Part shown: positions 30,001-38,500 of the stretch, one piece after another
How the letters are laid out: the number at the start of each line of letters is the position of its first letter
Position numbering within the stretch: the first letter of the stretch is position 1
Assembly (NCBI GenBank): GCA_024036415.1
Contig: JAMWET010003379.1
Location: 62,001 to 126,000 of the forward strand
Direction of reading: 5' to 3'
DNA from: Prochilodus magdalenae
Taxonomy: Eukaryota; Chordata; Actinopteri; Characiformes; Prochilodontidae
Length of the DNA: 64,000 bases
Made by a program: the position numbers and the translations under genes
Notes under the pieces: model-generated
What the model was told of the DNA's origin: nothing
What the model saw: only the letters and a program-made list of their open reading frames with translations
Database searches by the model: none

Positions 30001-33000
30001 GCAAAATGTTTCTCAACTTGCAGTCTTAAGTTAACTAGTTTTGGTTGTTTTTTTGGTTGTTTTTTGTCAGACCATTGTTCTTATCATTGTGACACAATTT
30101 AAACAGCAGCTGACATTTTCAGATAAATAAAAATATGTCAAATAAAATCCAAAATCGATCTATAAAGTGTTTGTTCCAACTTCATTGATATATCTAATAC
30201 ATGATGGACATTAAAATGATGCCAGTTCTAACAGTATAAAAAGTAACCTTTGTGTCTGTATGTCTAGGTGCGTGCTGTCCCGTGTGTGCTGGAATGTTGC
30301 AGATCCTCTGGAATAAACAGCAAATGAATATCTTTGCCAAGGTAATTTGTCTCTACCTATATTTATCTTGAGGCTTATTTTTTCAGTTTTGCCATCCTCC
30401 GCTGTCCTATGTCTTAAGTCCAGTAACACCAAGTGAACAGTAGATGGCAGCATATGTCATACTTAAACAAATGCACCTCAGTGTACTCAGTGATAGTACA
30501 TAATTTGTTAAACAATGGAGACTCATATATCCTCCAAGGCTGCTATAACAAAAACAACCATTTATTTAGAGCTGTTAGTCATAAATCTTTTTTTCCAGTT
30601 CAGGGATGAATCTGCATTGCACACTGTGTTCTCTAATAAAACGCTGCCTGCCAAAACTTTTAAAACTTATTCTTAAGAGTACACGTCGTACACTGCTGTT
30701 AGTTTAAGGTTTATTGTTATATTACATTTTATTATAGAGCCTAAAATGTAAAATTTTATTAGGAAATGTTCATAGTTAACAAATTCACAAGTATTTCACC
30801 ACAGTGTTTTTGATCTTAGCCTTACGCGTTTGTGTGTGTGTTTTCAGCTGAACCGGAATCAGCCAGTAACAGTGCATGACATCCTGAGGATTCTGCGGCT
30901 GCACATTTCTGTTCCTCAATGCGATATCTTTGGCTACTTGAGTATTGACTCTGAAATCGTCATCCTCATTGTGCCTGTTGACCAGCAGCCAACGCCACTG
31001 CAGGTGTGTGATTCTTTGTTGCACGTGTGTGGGCTCATATCCTCATGTCTAGGTCATGTCCTCATCGGACATTTAGCTAAATGTAACCACAACTCTACAG
31101 CAACTCTTTTCTACTAAAAATCATCAAGATATGTTTAATGACCTAACCACATATGTCCTCCTGATAACCTATGATATTAAGTTGCAAGTTCTTTAAATCT
31201 GGCTTGCTGATTATATACAGATCAGTCCTGTGAAGATCAAAAAGAAAAATATAGCAGATGCACTACTGTGAAAATTGTGTGTCAGGGCCATAATTTTTAT
31301 GCAATGTATACATTAATTAGCATTAAAGAGAAATAATATGTTGCTTTTTTGCAATTGTAAAATGATGTGTTTGTAAACATTGGCATGAAATATTGGTCAT
31401 TTCAAACTTCTTTTTATTTTCAAGCAAATATCAACTGAAACACTTACAGAAATTGTTGAGACAGGCTAAAATAATTGTTAAACAGGCTAGGGTAATTGTT
31501 AAGGTTCATCTTAAACAGGTGATGCAATTATGAGCAAGTACAAACGCTTCTAAGTAAACATTCAGTGAATCTGGAGGAACCTCTGTGCATAACAGGCAAG
31601 GTTAAAAACCACCGCTAAATGCCTGTGGCCTTCTCCTCCTCAGATGGCACTGCATAAAAAACGGTATCTGTCTCTGATATGGGCTCCAGAATGCCAAAAC
31701 ACGTTACCAATAAACTCTGGCCACCACTGGCAGTTAAAATAGCACTTATATATCAGCAATGTGAAGAAACATTCCCCACTTCTCTGGGCTTTAAATGGAC
31801 CAAAGCACATGCTTCTGTTCCAGCTGTTTTGGAATGTGTTGCAGGTATTTATTTTGAAATCAGTGTATATTTACACAAGGTAAAACGTCAGATATTGTTT
31901 TTAATTACATACAAGGTAGGTTTACAATGTCTACCCAGGTAATGGTAGAATTCCTTTTTTGGAATTGGGTTCATAATTTAACATTTTGTTTATACAAATA
32001 TAATTACTCTAACTTTGTACACTCACTCTGTTGTAGCTTTAAACTATTTAACGCCTCTTCTGCCCATATCCCAGGGGTTTATACATAGAACCTCACGGTA
32101 GCTACTTTCTGAAAGTCATTAAAAGTATACAGTCTCACCTGCTACTGGGCAATGGTAATATGTCTTCCTTTTACCCTCTGGGCGACAGTTTCTTGTTCTT
32201 GCATCATATTTCAGATTTTTGTTTATTCTACCCAGAAATACTGCCTCATTCTTGGTCATCTAGTTGCCATGTGTGTGCTAAAATAAATGACCTGTTGCTC
32301 CCTGCGTGCAATTACTTGGATTTCTTCTGTCTGTCTGTTTATTGATGATTTTTGCCCTGCACTGCTTTACCTCCTGCAGCTGCCTTGCACTATTTCAGAA
32401 GTGAAAACACAGGACTTGTAGCATATGCGTATTTGTCAAAGCTGTACACATGGTTGTAATGATATTATATTTTGTTTTAGATGTAGGGGAGCACAGCCTA
32501 ACCTTCAGTTTTTCGACAATGATTAAAAATTTTATTTACATTTTTTCATACAATCAGCACCTCGGCTACAAATGCAACTTTAAGCACCTATTATTCAAAT
32601 GAGAAACAAAGATAGCATAGCATGAGTGGAAAAGGCTGGGGTTGGTTTTAATCATTTTTGGGGTACTCCTCTGCGTGTTTCACCATATCAAAGTTCTGTA
32701 CCCTTCGTATTATCTATATGAAGAGATGATAAAAAGCACTCAGTGGACATGGATTAGGCACGTAAACTATGCCTGTGTCAGGCACACACAAGGAAAAGTG
32801 GCATGAGAATAAATGTAACATCCTAACACATATCAACACATGACATCATAACAACATAGCAAGTTGTCGTAAACACAGTTTAGTAAAATCCAATGTTGTT
32901 TGAACCAAATGTGCTTTTCAGCTTATATGTATGCAAACAAAGCATCAGAATAAATCAATAATTAGTAAAAGGAGCCTGTTTTAAACACTGGCACTTTGAC

Positions 33001-33592
33001 CTTTTTGATTTGACCTCATTAATATAACATTTGCGCTTACCATATAGATGCAATTTTATCTACTCTGTTAGACACTCCTACCTTGCTGTAAAGTGAGAGA
33101 CGATAGCTCTGCTTAGGCCATCGTCTTGTCCTTCGTCAGTGGTCACGTGATGCTGCCTATAGCACTTTAGCCTGGTTAGCCTGATTAGCTGTCACTGTGA
33201 GGTGTTTAAAATGGGAATGCCAAAAGAACAGTAGAAGCATGTTTTGCTTGAACTCCAGTACATAAGCGTTGTGCTCCCCTACATGCAAATTGAGACAAAG
33301 CCCTATAAAGTTCGAGCTTCATTGCTGAATGACAGTGTGTGTGTGTGTGTCCCTTTGTCCGCAGATTGAAGCCTGCAGTAAAGAGGCAGAGAAGATTGAC
33401 TCTCTGATCAACTCAGGCAGTCCCACGCTGGTGTCCCACGTGCCCATGTCCGCCTTTCTCATGTCCGAGCTGAAGCTCTCCACCGTCAGCTCGGCTGCTC
33501 CTCCAAGCCCCTCTTCCCTTTCTCTCTCCCTCTGCCTCCTCTTCTCCATGCTCCTCCTCTCCTTCACAGAGAGGACCCCATGGAATGCTTAG
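28..33592 (+). CDS. reck: RECK, GPI-anchored cysteine-rich protein with Kazal motifs (18 exons, 5' end outside window)
   Basis: Eighteen exons with AG/GT borders join in one open frame of 2682 nt (893 codons plus stop). I recognise the product as RECK by near-colinear match to the human protein, which is 971 residues. The missing start therefore corresponds to about 78 residues: the signal peptide and first cysteine-knot motif. In order the protein has the remaining N-terminal CC-type knot motifs (exons 2-7), a Frizzled-like cysteine-rich region (exons 8-10), VWC/antistasin-like cysteine clusters (11-12), three Kazal modules (13, 14, 15), a CCPVCAGML cysteine motif (15-16), a C-terminal domain (16-18) and a hydrophobic GPI-attachment tail. 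Family knowledge: RECK sits on the cell surface, restrains MMPs and ADAM10, and with ADGRA2/GPR124 acts as WNT7-specific co-receptor in brain vessel growth. The CC4 motif PLPQDPLWQCF is intact. Phase agrees at every junction and I see no frameshift. Identification is very sure; expression and exact UTR ends are not visible. Confidence 0.97.
519..604 (+). CDS. reck: reck exon (second CC knot, GLGCCELA)
   Basis: The acceptor is TTGTTTTTAG and the donor CAG|GTAAAT. It encodes GASRKSDGWVGLGCCELAI and then SAECRRECKQ, the second CC-type knot motif. It starts in phase 1 and ends in phase 0. Confidence 0.95.
1098..1145 (+). CDS. reck: reck exon (ASSRNDIIKVC)
   Basis: A 48-nt phase 0 exon between TTTTTCCAG and GTGAGT. 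It encodes ASSRNDIIKVCKKDTE, matching human ASSKNDISKVCRKEYE, the middle of knot 2. Confidence 0.94.
1146..3512. other. reck intron; GC-richer segment at 2811-3150
   Basis: No exon is seen. Most of the intron is AT-rich. The stretch 2811-3150 is clearly richer in G and C and is open in chance frames on both strands, but matches nothing I recognise. It may be a conserved non-coding element. Confidence 0.35.
3513..3546 (+). CDS. reck: reck exon (short, KPLYNCITKNE)
   Basis: A 34-nt exon between CTCCTGCAG and GTAAGC. It encodes KPLYNCITKNE plus the first base of a methionine codon completed by the next exon, and closes knot 2. It was identified by phase, splice sites and position rather than length. 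Confidence 0.88.
3547..5369. other. reck intron without recognisable features
   Basis: I see no repeat family, RNA gene or exon. Overlapping open frames on both strands near 4335-4829 look like chance. Confidence 0.5.
5370..5567 (+). CDS. reck: reck exon (third CC knot, SVCCSYVGRHTTCREYC)
   Basis: The acceptor is TTCTCCAAG and the donor is GACA|GTGAGC. It encodes the third knot: SVCCSYVGRHTTCREYC, a spacer, YCKDISPQLISCVANYTK and SYPTRSPID. NYT is a probable N-glycosylation site shared with mammals. Confidence 0.97.
6013..6277 (+). CDS. reck: reck exon (CC4, the WNT7-binding knot, and start of CC5)
   Basis: The acceptor is GCTGCTTTAG and the donor CAG|GTCAGT. It encodes LYCCDRAEEAHCQTACKRIL, then QPLPQDPLWQCF and DCAKLHCCSKANTSLCR. 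The fourth CC motif is the part reported to engage WNT7, and the proline and tryptophan of PLPQDPLWQC, described as important in mouse, are both present. The variable linker after WQCFL differs in sequence from human. NTS is a possible glycosylation site. Confidence 0.97.
6518..7710. repeat. diverged local duplications flanking a reck exon
   Basis: About 80 bp at 6518-6602 resembles 7560-7637; both carry a run like GACTTT followed by ACACATTCAGGGTT. A second pair, 7500-7560 and 7648-7710, shares the order TATATG-AAAATGC-TCTG and then CTATGTT. The first pair brackets the exon at 7133-7306. Copies are diverged, so the duplications are old or the elements are unnamed repeats. Confidence 0.5.
7133..7306 (+). 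CDS. reck: reck exon (CC5 knot to DLTYCTNFNN)
   Basis: The acceptor is CTCTCCTCCAG and the donor CAG|GTAACA. It encodes DMCQEISTNWGTQTWQEFDQ, then CEYNHVETDLITCLADVREP and CQLGCKDLTYCTNFNN. This is the end of the fifth knot and the linker to the Frizzled-like region. Phase is 2 in and 2 out. Confidence 0.97.
7711..11138. other. reck intron with a perfect 10-bp hairpin and conserved-looking segments
   Basis: 8051-8074 is a perfect inverted repeat, CACCATTGTC-TAAT-GACAATGGTG. Segments 9480-9900 and 10250-10530 are more GC-rich and non-repetitive and may be regulatory. No exon is supported. Confidence 0.35.
11139..11351 (+). CDS. reck: reck exon (start of Frizzled-like cysteine-rich region)
   Basis: The acceptor is ATATCTTCAG and the donor GCAA|GTGCGT. 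It encodes PTELFRSCNIQSDQGALND, then NIPVLDIRKCRPEMWKAVAC and KPCYSKSRGSVIC, the beginning of the Frizzled-type CRD. NGT in the middle is a possible extra glycosylation site. Confidence 0.97.
11352..16395. other. large reck intron
   Basis: It contains the SINE-like remnant listed separately, a non-repetitive GC-richer stretch at about 12390-12960, and otherwise AT-rich DNA. No exon with credible splice sites is seen. Confidence 0.4.
13315..13405 (+). repeat. tRNA-derived SINE remnant
   Basis: GGTTCGATTCC at 13382-13392 is a consensus RNA polymerase III B box. The preceding text, TTGTGACTGGGGGGTCGCT, is typical of the anticodon-to-T-arm part of fish tRNA-derived SINEs. The A box is poorly preserved. 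It is not a functional tRNA because no cloverleaf can be drawn. Confidence 0.5.
16396..16532 (+). CDS. reck: reck exon (Frizzled-like region, SDCVDILTHCG)
   Basis: The acceptor is TGCCCTCAG and the donor CTCA|GTGAGC. It encodes SDCVDILTHCGDFTRFLDGQ and ICDLLSPTDDPERCIPLHRY, colinear with human RECK. The next intron is only 91 bp. Confidence 0.96.
16624..16764 (+). CDS. reck: reck exon (NPNPCPSNHLCEVNRKGC)
   Basis: The acceptor is GGCTCCTGCAG and the donor CCTG|GTACTT. It encodes SPFENIIEEVIHPCNPNPC, then SNHLCEVNRKGC and QDCLPYFCVPG, a strongly conserved cysteine block. Confidence 0.96.
18208..18396 (+). CDS. reck: reck exon (CKLGEASEF, cysteine-rich block)
   Basis: The acceptor is CTCTGGTGACAG and the donor AAAA|GTAAGG. 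It encodes CKLGEASEFLVHMEARIQVP and GCYEVCTCGQSGRLENC, followed by EMPCIDTTKTC. The cysteine pattern is VWC/antistasin-like. Confidence 0.96.
18397..21074. other. reck intron with interspersed repeats
   Basis: Holds the interspersed repeat at 18661-18845, a CTCF-core-like CCACCTAGTGG near 19246-19256, and a segment at about 20236-20480 (starting near AATCTATTATGCCCATTTT, later CCTGATTAGCCCAGTGTGC) that resembles common fish interspersed repeats. No exon is seen. Confidence 0.4.
18661..18845 (+). repeat. interspersed repeat, copy 1 of 3 (CCCAGTGCT family)
   Basis: It shares the order CCAC-AGCCCAGTGCT-GGG-TTTAATACC and a trailing TGAC/CCAT block with copies at about 29070-29225 and 37335-37415. 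The family is not named. Diverged copies in three separate places indicate a dispersed element. Confidence 0.5.
21075..21197 (+). CDS. reck: reck exon (SFKMDCQSCSCYAGETIC)
   Basis: The acceptor is GTGTCCCATAG and the donor CATAG|GTGAGT. It encodes NHGQSFKMDCQSCSCYAG and ETICSSRQC, a second VWC-like cluster. An 85-bp ATATT array lies 189 bp downstream in the following intron. Confidence 0.96.
   Translation: MMDNLSRWTVSRVPVTRERPSAPRASAPALSSQTRTVASS
21386..21470 (+). repeat. (ATTAT)17 pentanucleotide microsatellite
   Basis: Seventeen uninterrupted copies of ATTAT (85 bp), in the 451-bp reck intron between the exons ending 21197 and starting 21649. The purity suggests active length variation. 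Confidence 0.95.
21649..21820 (+). CDS. reck: reck exon (Kazal module 1)
   Basis: The acceptor is TGCCCCTCAG and the donor CAGAG|GTGAGA. It encodes CGCPDHFVPVCARNGRTYPS, ACVARC and FEFGSC, the classical Kazal C-x-C...VC..NGxTY..AC pattern, then CSPNPCQRNQR. Of the three Kazal modules this one keeps the canonical signature best. Confidence 0.97.
23333..24353 (+). repeat. 22-bp minisatellite with 104-bp higher-order period
   Basis: About 1.02 kb of tandem units of roughly 22 bp with core TATCACCTTATAGCATACACTG. In the first half the variant CACCTTGTAG starts at 23354, 23441, 23545, 23649 and 23753. The spacing is thus 87 and then three times exactly 104, showing a multi-unit higher-order repeat. 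It lies in a reck intron. Confidence 0.95.
24464..24760. repeat. A-rich repeat-like segment
   Basis: Runs such as GCAAGAGTAAAAACAGGAAAA and repeated ACAAA/ACAGA resemble the ends of fish DNA transposons, and the composition is like 56860-57190. No terminal repeat pair was confirmed. Confidence 0.3.
25000..25190 (+). repeat. interspersed repeat, shorter copy (ACATGTCA-GACATT family)
   Basis: GTACAACATGTCAAGACATT and CATGCATTGAAATGCTCATG align base by base, with few changes, to 40190-40260. Both continue into GGCTCAGGTT-ATACT and an A/T-rich CATACTAACT tail. A fish interspersed element, probably a truncated copy. Confidence 0.7.
25495..25690 (+). CDS. reck: reck exon (Kazal-like module 2)
   Basis: The acceptor is TTTCCTCTATCAG and the donor CCAG|GTACAG. 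It encodes CIPKRRVCLTDTRDYPCLQY, ECVSRPSGCD and then the Kazal-like DPACDTDNMEHANLCLLYQR and GHCQ. It starts in phase 2 and ends in phase 0. Confidence 0.97.
25762..25885. repeat. repeat-like segment (CGCATCACAGTAATG)
   Basis: The order ACGCATCACAGTAATGTGGTTACTTT, then CAATACATTACAGCAAAAACG, resembles a widespread fish interspersed repeat recalled from general knowledge. There is no second copy in the window to prove it. Confidence 0.3.
25886..28280. other. reck intron, partly conserved-looking
   Basis: No exon is seen. 27690-28120 is non-repetitive and moderately GC-rich and may be a conserved non-coding element. The CTCF-like site is annotated separately. Confidence 0.35.
26662..26679 (+). 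promoter_or_regulatory. candidate CTCF-binding site in reck intron
   Basis: GACACCAGGGGGCACTAT closely matches the vertebrate CTCF core CCA(C/G)(C/T)AGGGGGC. It lies in a non-repetitive intronic stretch. Occupancy cannot be known from sequence. Confidence 0.4.
28282..28560 (+). repeat. GCAGCCAATCAG repeat with 36-bp tandem array
   Basis: GGCAGCCAATCAGCACAGAG is followed by five copies of a 36-bp unit. TTAATTCT begins at 28343, 28379, 28415, 28451 and 28487, exactly 36 bp apart. Because 36 is divisible by three, both strands show long open frames here, but these are artefacts of the repeat. Similar GCAGCCAATAAG/CAG starts occur at 7060 and 58580. Confidence 0.8.
28691..28901 (+). CDS. reck: reck exon (Kazal module 3 and following cysteine motif)
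   Basis: The acceptor is TTTTGGATACAG and the donor ACCTG|GTCAGT. It encodes DACRERQEVCGHNGETYSTV, CEAFSDRVAVDYYGLCHAVG and CNAVPCPPLSTQGCNPVTPP. The VCGHNGETY..VC pattern is Kazal. Confidence 0.97.
28902..30267. other. reck intron, AT-rich
   Basis: Apart from the repeat at 29070-29225 I see nothing recognisable here. Confidence 0.4.
29070..29225 (+). repeat. interspersed repeat, copy 2 of 3 (CCCAGTGCT family)
   Basis: CTCCATAGCCCAATACTGGG followed by GGTTTTATACATC aligns with the copies at 18.7 and 37.4 kb. It lies in a reck intron. Confidence 0.45.
30268..30341 (+). CDS. reck: reck exon (GACCPVCAGML)
   Basis: The acceptor is GTATGTCTAG and the donor CCAAG|GTAATT. The 74-nt exon encodes GACCPVCAGMLQILWNKQQM and NIFAK. 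The CCPVCAGML motif is identical in style to human CCPLCAGML. Confidence 0.95.
30848..31003 (+). CDS. reck: reck exon (HISVPQCDIFGYLSIDSEI)
   Basis: The acceptor is GTGTTTTCAG and the donor CTGCAG|GTGTGT. Phase 0 on both sides; 52 codons including HISVPQCDIFGYLSIDSEI and VILIVPVDQQP, colinear with human. Confidence 0.97.
31004..33364. other. last reck intron, AT-rich
   Basis: I see no exon, RNA gene or named repeat. A short GT run directly precedes the acceptor of the terminal exon. Confidence 0.4.
33365..33592 (+). CDS. reck: reck terminal exon with GPI-attachment tail and stop
   Basis: The acceptor is TTTGTCCGCAG. It encodes IEACSKEAEKIDSLINSGS, PTLVSHVPMSAFLMSELKLS and a tail with the hydrophobic run SLSLCLLFSMLLLSF, then TERTPWNA and TAG at 33590-33592. 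The hydrophobic run fits a GPI-anchor signal, with the attachment site somewhere in the serine/alanine-rich stretch before it. The eight-residue polar end after the hydrophobic run is unlike the human terminus. Confidence 0.95.
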   Translation: MEACSKEAEKIDSLINSGSPTLVSHVPMSAFLMSELKLSTVSSAAPPSPSSLSLSLCLLFSMLLLSFTERTPWNA

Positions 33593-34625
33593 ACTTAAGT
33601 GGCCCCCATGCTCCTCAACATTTGTTGCCAGGAAACAGGCTCTCACCATTGACCTCTGACCTTCCTCGGCCAACCGTTAGTGGAAGCAAAGCGGCTTTGG
33701 CTCCACATAGCATCGACAATCATAAAAAACAAAAAAGCTGAAGAGAACAATCATACTGACTACGATGGGACAGTGAAGTTGTGGACTCTTAAGAAATCAG
33801 TAATGGACTTCTTGTCTGTATTGCAGGCTGTGTTAGTGAGCACAGCATTGCTGTGTTTGAATTATCTTTCATTCCTTTTTCTTGCAGTACTGCATTTGTG
33901 GACAGAGCAGAGCATCAGAAAACAAGGTGGTGCGGAGCTGGCTATACTGCTCTTCTCTGCTGCCTTTCAGTTCCATTTTACCAGACCAGGTATTCCTCTG
34001 TGTGCTACACCATTTTAAAGTTTAAAGCCCAACATACGTTAGTAAGAGGAGCTGATAAAAAGCTGAACGACGAAATAAAAGGGAGCTTTCCTATTCGTTC
34101 CTCCCTGTACATAATGGAATAAACCTAAAAGGAGGAACCTGCAGCCATCTTAATGAATATGACAATCGTATTGCTTATCCACATGTGGGTAATCACAGTA
34201 TGCCTTGCTTATACAGTTTATAAATATAAATAAATATATATGTAAAGATTTTTTATATGAAGCATTTCAGAACCTAAAAAATTATGGTGATAAAAATAGC
34301 TAAGTGTTTTATTTTAAGAGGTTTTCTGATCTGGAGGTCAGAGTCACAATGTGCCATTTTTTAAAAAATATTATTCTTGCATGATGACAATTATGAAGTG
34401 TTTTACAGAAAGCTTTGTATTATGTGTCCTGTTTGTCCGGTTATGTGTCTATGCCTATGTCACATGAAGGGTCTCCAATTTTTTAACAGTATTATTGTGC
34501 TTAGGCAGCTTTGTAGCATTTCCAAGCAGTGGAGCTTTGTGCTGTCCTGCGTGTTTGTTTGTATGTTTGCAACTCAACCGATGTGTATTTTTATAAGATA
34601 ATAATAAAAGTGTTCATATTGCCAA
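33593..34625 (+). other. reck: probable reck 3' UTR
   Basis: AT-rich non-coding sequence follows the reck stop codon. Canonical poly(A) signals AATAAA occur at 34118-34123 and 34603-34608. The second is followed by T/GT-rich sequence, so the transcript may end near 34625. The extent is inferred only. Confidence 0.5.
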
Positions 34626-35543
34626 ATGTAGCTTGTGTCCAACCCTTAAAAAGCACCACTAGTAATACATATACGGTAATAAACTACTTTCTGAACATAC
34701 CATTGCGTTTAGATAGAAACAGTAAGTTTACAGTGCAACCGTCTCTGAGTCTGATGTACATATAAAGGTAATTCTGACTGTTTTGGTAAGAAATGGTGCA
34801 CCGTAGATAAACTCACTCTGACTTCTGTCCAGAGGTCCTAGTGGTAACCAGGGGTTATGATGTCTCATATATGTGAATATAGGCATGTCATTTACTATCT
34901 AAAATGATCAGTAAACCTGCATGTGTGTTTTGCTGAACACTGACAATGGAAAAATAGGTGTAAGCCTCGAAACTTATTTAACCTCGATTTTACCCACCAA
35001 CCCTCTGCACATACCTCTTCACATTTCATAAGTTTAAAAACGTTTACATATTTCAGGCCAAAACTATAAAAACAACATCTCCGACATCAGGCCATGCATT
35101 CTCTGACATTTCATGTCATTGCTTTCTGTACAGGAGCTTTTAGAGGCATTCAACTCTTCAGATATCTTGTTCCTGTCAACACCGCCGTCACAATACGTTC
35201 TCTTGCCATATACACTATCTGATGATATGTTGTGGTTTTTGCTGTAAGACCCCGGCGCCCCCAACATCCCCCCAAAAAAAGCCAGTGAGGAGTGACTTTT
35301 TATTTTAAATCAAACTGTATTAAAGCTGTAGGTTTCCTAGGGGGATGGTGGAGCAGTTTCCGATTGACAGAACCTGGTGATTATTGATAACTAATTGATT
35401 GATGAAAAATTGGGTGTTTAAGTGGGTCATGCACTTGCTAATAGTGCGTGCTCACATAGGTGGGGAGGCTGAGTCAACATTGTAGGGAAGGAAGCAGAAA
35501 CCAAAAGTTGCTCTCCATTTCACTGCTGTCTCACACTCCAGCA
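34626..35543. other. intergenic region between reck and the Ig-receptor gene
   Basis: Short spacer of about 0.9 kb, AT-rich. The promoter of the receptor gene should lie in its last few hundred bases, but I see no clear TATA box. The sequence CACACTCCAGCA directly precedes the ATG. Confidence 0.4.
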
Positions 35544-35592
35544 ATGATGCTTCTGAGCCTTCTATTCGTTTTCACTGTGATAAACTATTCAG
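35544..35592 (+). CDS. Ig-receptor exon 1 (signal peptide)
   Basis: Encodes MMLLSLLFVFTVINYS and one base of the next codon; the donor is CAG|GTAGGA. No in-frame ATG lies just upstream. Confidence 0.82.
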
Positions 35593-38500
35593 GTAGGAGG
35601 AAAATGCTCATTCTTTTGGTGAATGTTTTGCCTTTTAGCGAGGATACCGCATGTAATAGTTACATCAGCCATAGTAAAAATGTCTTGTTACTGTATTTGT
35701 GGTGGACTAATCAAAAAGGTTGTGTTGTCATTCTACTTCATACTAAAATACTTTATATCACACCGTCAAGAAATGTACTTTTTCTTTGTGAGGGTGTTTG
35801 TAACCTGTATGTTGTTGGGGGTGGGCTACAGACATAAAAGAAATATAAATACTGTACTATTATTAATATCACCCCTTCTTATATAACTGAAAAATGAAGA
35901 ATACAATCTTATTTGATGAACTTACTGTTAACTTTGAACTTTTGTTTTTTCTCTTCTGTAAACATATCATTTTCAGAGATATGAGCTTTCATTCGTCAAT
36001 GTTCCCATGAACATGTATGAAGATAGTACCATTAGTACCTGTTTTTTATAGTTTAAAGGAACTGAGATCCATCTGTTATTAGAACTGATCTTTTTATGAT
36101 TCTCTGTTCTGTGTATCTAGGGAGAACACCTTTGCTGTAGTAAAGCGTTTGTTTGAAAAGCCCACTTTTAAAAGCAAAAAGTGAAAATATGGAAAGATGA
36201 ATCATGGTTGCTTTTTCTGAAGTTTGTAAGTTTGAAACAAAGGTTGCCCTGTATGGACAGTGATATTGGAGTTATTGGTTAGGCATTATATTATAAAGTG
36301 CATTGTACATTAATTATAACAATGACACCATGTGTGAACTTCATCTCACAAAATGTGCTGCAAATACAGAAACTGCATGCAACTTCAGAAACACAACGCT
36401 TACAACACATTAGAAATGTTTCTAAATGAGGTTAGAATATCTGGGATTAAAAATCACTGACAGATACACCACTAAGTCTTTCCTGGAGGCTGTTTAAAAT
36501 GCTACACTTACACTCTATAGCCCCGTCACATTACAGAGATGTCTGTTCTCTGCTCAAATCAAGGTTAACTTACTTTGACTGGTGTATATCTAGGTCTTTC
36601 TCTACAAGGATCCTCCGAGAACACTTCTGTTGTGTTACAGCATTTCTGAAGTTAAACGTGATTCCTGTATTTGCAGCGAGTCTTCAGAGTTTGCACCACA
36701 TCTACAAATCTATAGTGTGTTTGATCATTTTTGCAGAGTTTTGTTCGTCGTTTCGATCAAAGGTTTTTGCTGTTGGCAGCTCATTTATATTGCAGGGCAC
36801 TGGGCATTGTTGGCCACTGAAGCTCTTGGATTGGATATATAGTTCTAGGAAAAAACGGTAACTCCTTAATGTAGGGGGCTGTTCGTAAGGCCATTGCCCC
36901 CCTACATTAGTCATGACAACTGATAAAAACTTGTACAAGTGTTTACACGGTTATAGTACTTTTTCCAACAGACGCCGTCTGTCATATGGGTCACTTTAGC
37001 AAACTTTGATCAGTATTGGTAAGTGTAACCTTAATAGCGAATAATGTCTGTTGTAGGAAAAAAACTTGTATAAACATGTGAGTCTATGCAGGTGTCATGT
37101 AGCCTTATGAACACTGACCTACAGTAAAACCTTACATTATCTGAAGGTTCTGTAAACTTTACGACTTGTTTCCATTTAGAGTTCTGCACGTTTCATCTAC
37201 AAAAACGCTTGCGTCTGTACAACCGTCCACTGAAAGGGTTTTAGGGGAACTGACATTGGTTCTTATCTGGCCACCCTGAAGAACCCTTTTTGGCAGTGTG
37301 AAGAAAACAAACAAGATAAATAAAACCTAATGCTGACTACACCATGCCTGTACCTCTGGAGCCCAGTGCTGGGAGGGTTTATACGAGTCCATACTTGACA
37401 TTGGCCATGTTGACATTAAGCTTCCTAGTAGAATGGGATACTAGTAGACTGTCCCTCTCTACTAGTATGGATTTTCTAAGCTACCTGTGCACACTGGAAT
37501 GCCTGTCCTAGCCAAGGGTGCGCTAGTAGACTACTTAGGTGGGGTGTATGAATACTTAATCTGATTGTTGTTATTTCATTTGTTTTGTTTTCCAGATACT
37601 CATGATGTCATCACGGTTGATAAAATATCAGTACAACAAGGACAGTCCATTGCAATCCCATGTTCATATAAAGCAAAGTATAAGTACGATCTAAAGTATT
37701 TATGCTCTGGAGGGGATTGGTTGTTCTGCCGATACGTCGAGTACTCTGACAGACGGAAGGCACATAGAAAAGTGTCCATCTCAGACAACAGAGCCAAGCA
37801 AACATTCACTGTGACAATGAATAGCATCTCACATTCTGATGCTGGCCGTTACTGGTGCGCTGTTGAACTCTATGGGTATGACGATGGAAAGCGCTTTGAG
37901 TTACAGGTCACTGGAGGTGAGATCATGCACCCATCAGTTTCTAATCTTATTTATAAGCCTTTAGCTGCACTTGGTGAACACCAATAAGGCGAGAGAAGCA
38001 AATGAATAACAACAAACTGTGCCATTTCTTTGTTTGACTGTCTGACTCGTATCCTCAGGTCCTTCTGATCTTCATGTGAAAAATCAGATGATAATTGCCA
38101 GCGAGGGTGGCTCTGTCTCGATTTCCTGCTTTCATCAAAACCAGAAACCTAAAAAGTGGTGCACCCTAGATGGCAAATGTGTGGGAGAAAGCAGCAAGGA
38201 AGCATCAGTTAAACTCACTGACTTAGATAAACGTCTTATGGTTTACATGAGTAATCTGAGGATGGAGCAAACGGGATGGTACTATTGTTCAGTGGGTGAA
38301 CTACAGATGCCAGTTCATATCTCGGTGACAAGGAAATTGCCTGGTGAGACAACAAAATTCCCGAGTCACAGGTAAAACACTACACCCTTTTAGAGTTAAC
38401 ACCTGTCCAGGACTTTCCTGGGTTGCCCATGTTTTTTAATAATCCTGTTCCAGGGCACAATGTTTACACTGCTTCTTTTGTCCAGTTCAGCCAATAAGAA

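Noticed and set aside
35460..35543. Upstream extension of the Ig-receptor signal peptide
   Set aside because: The extension starts with GTG, has no ATG, and would put a polar stretch before the signal peptide.
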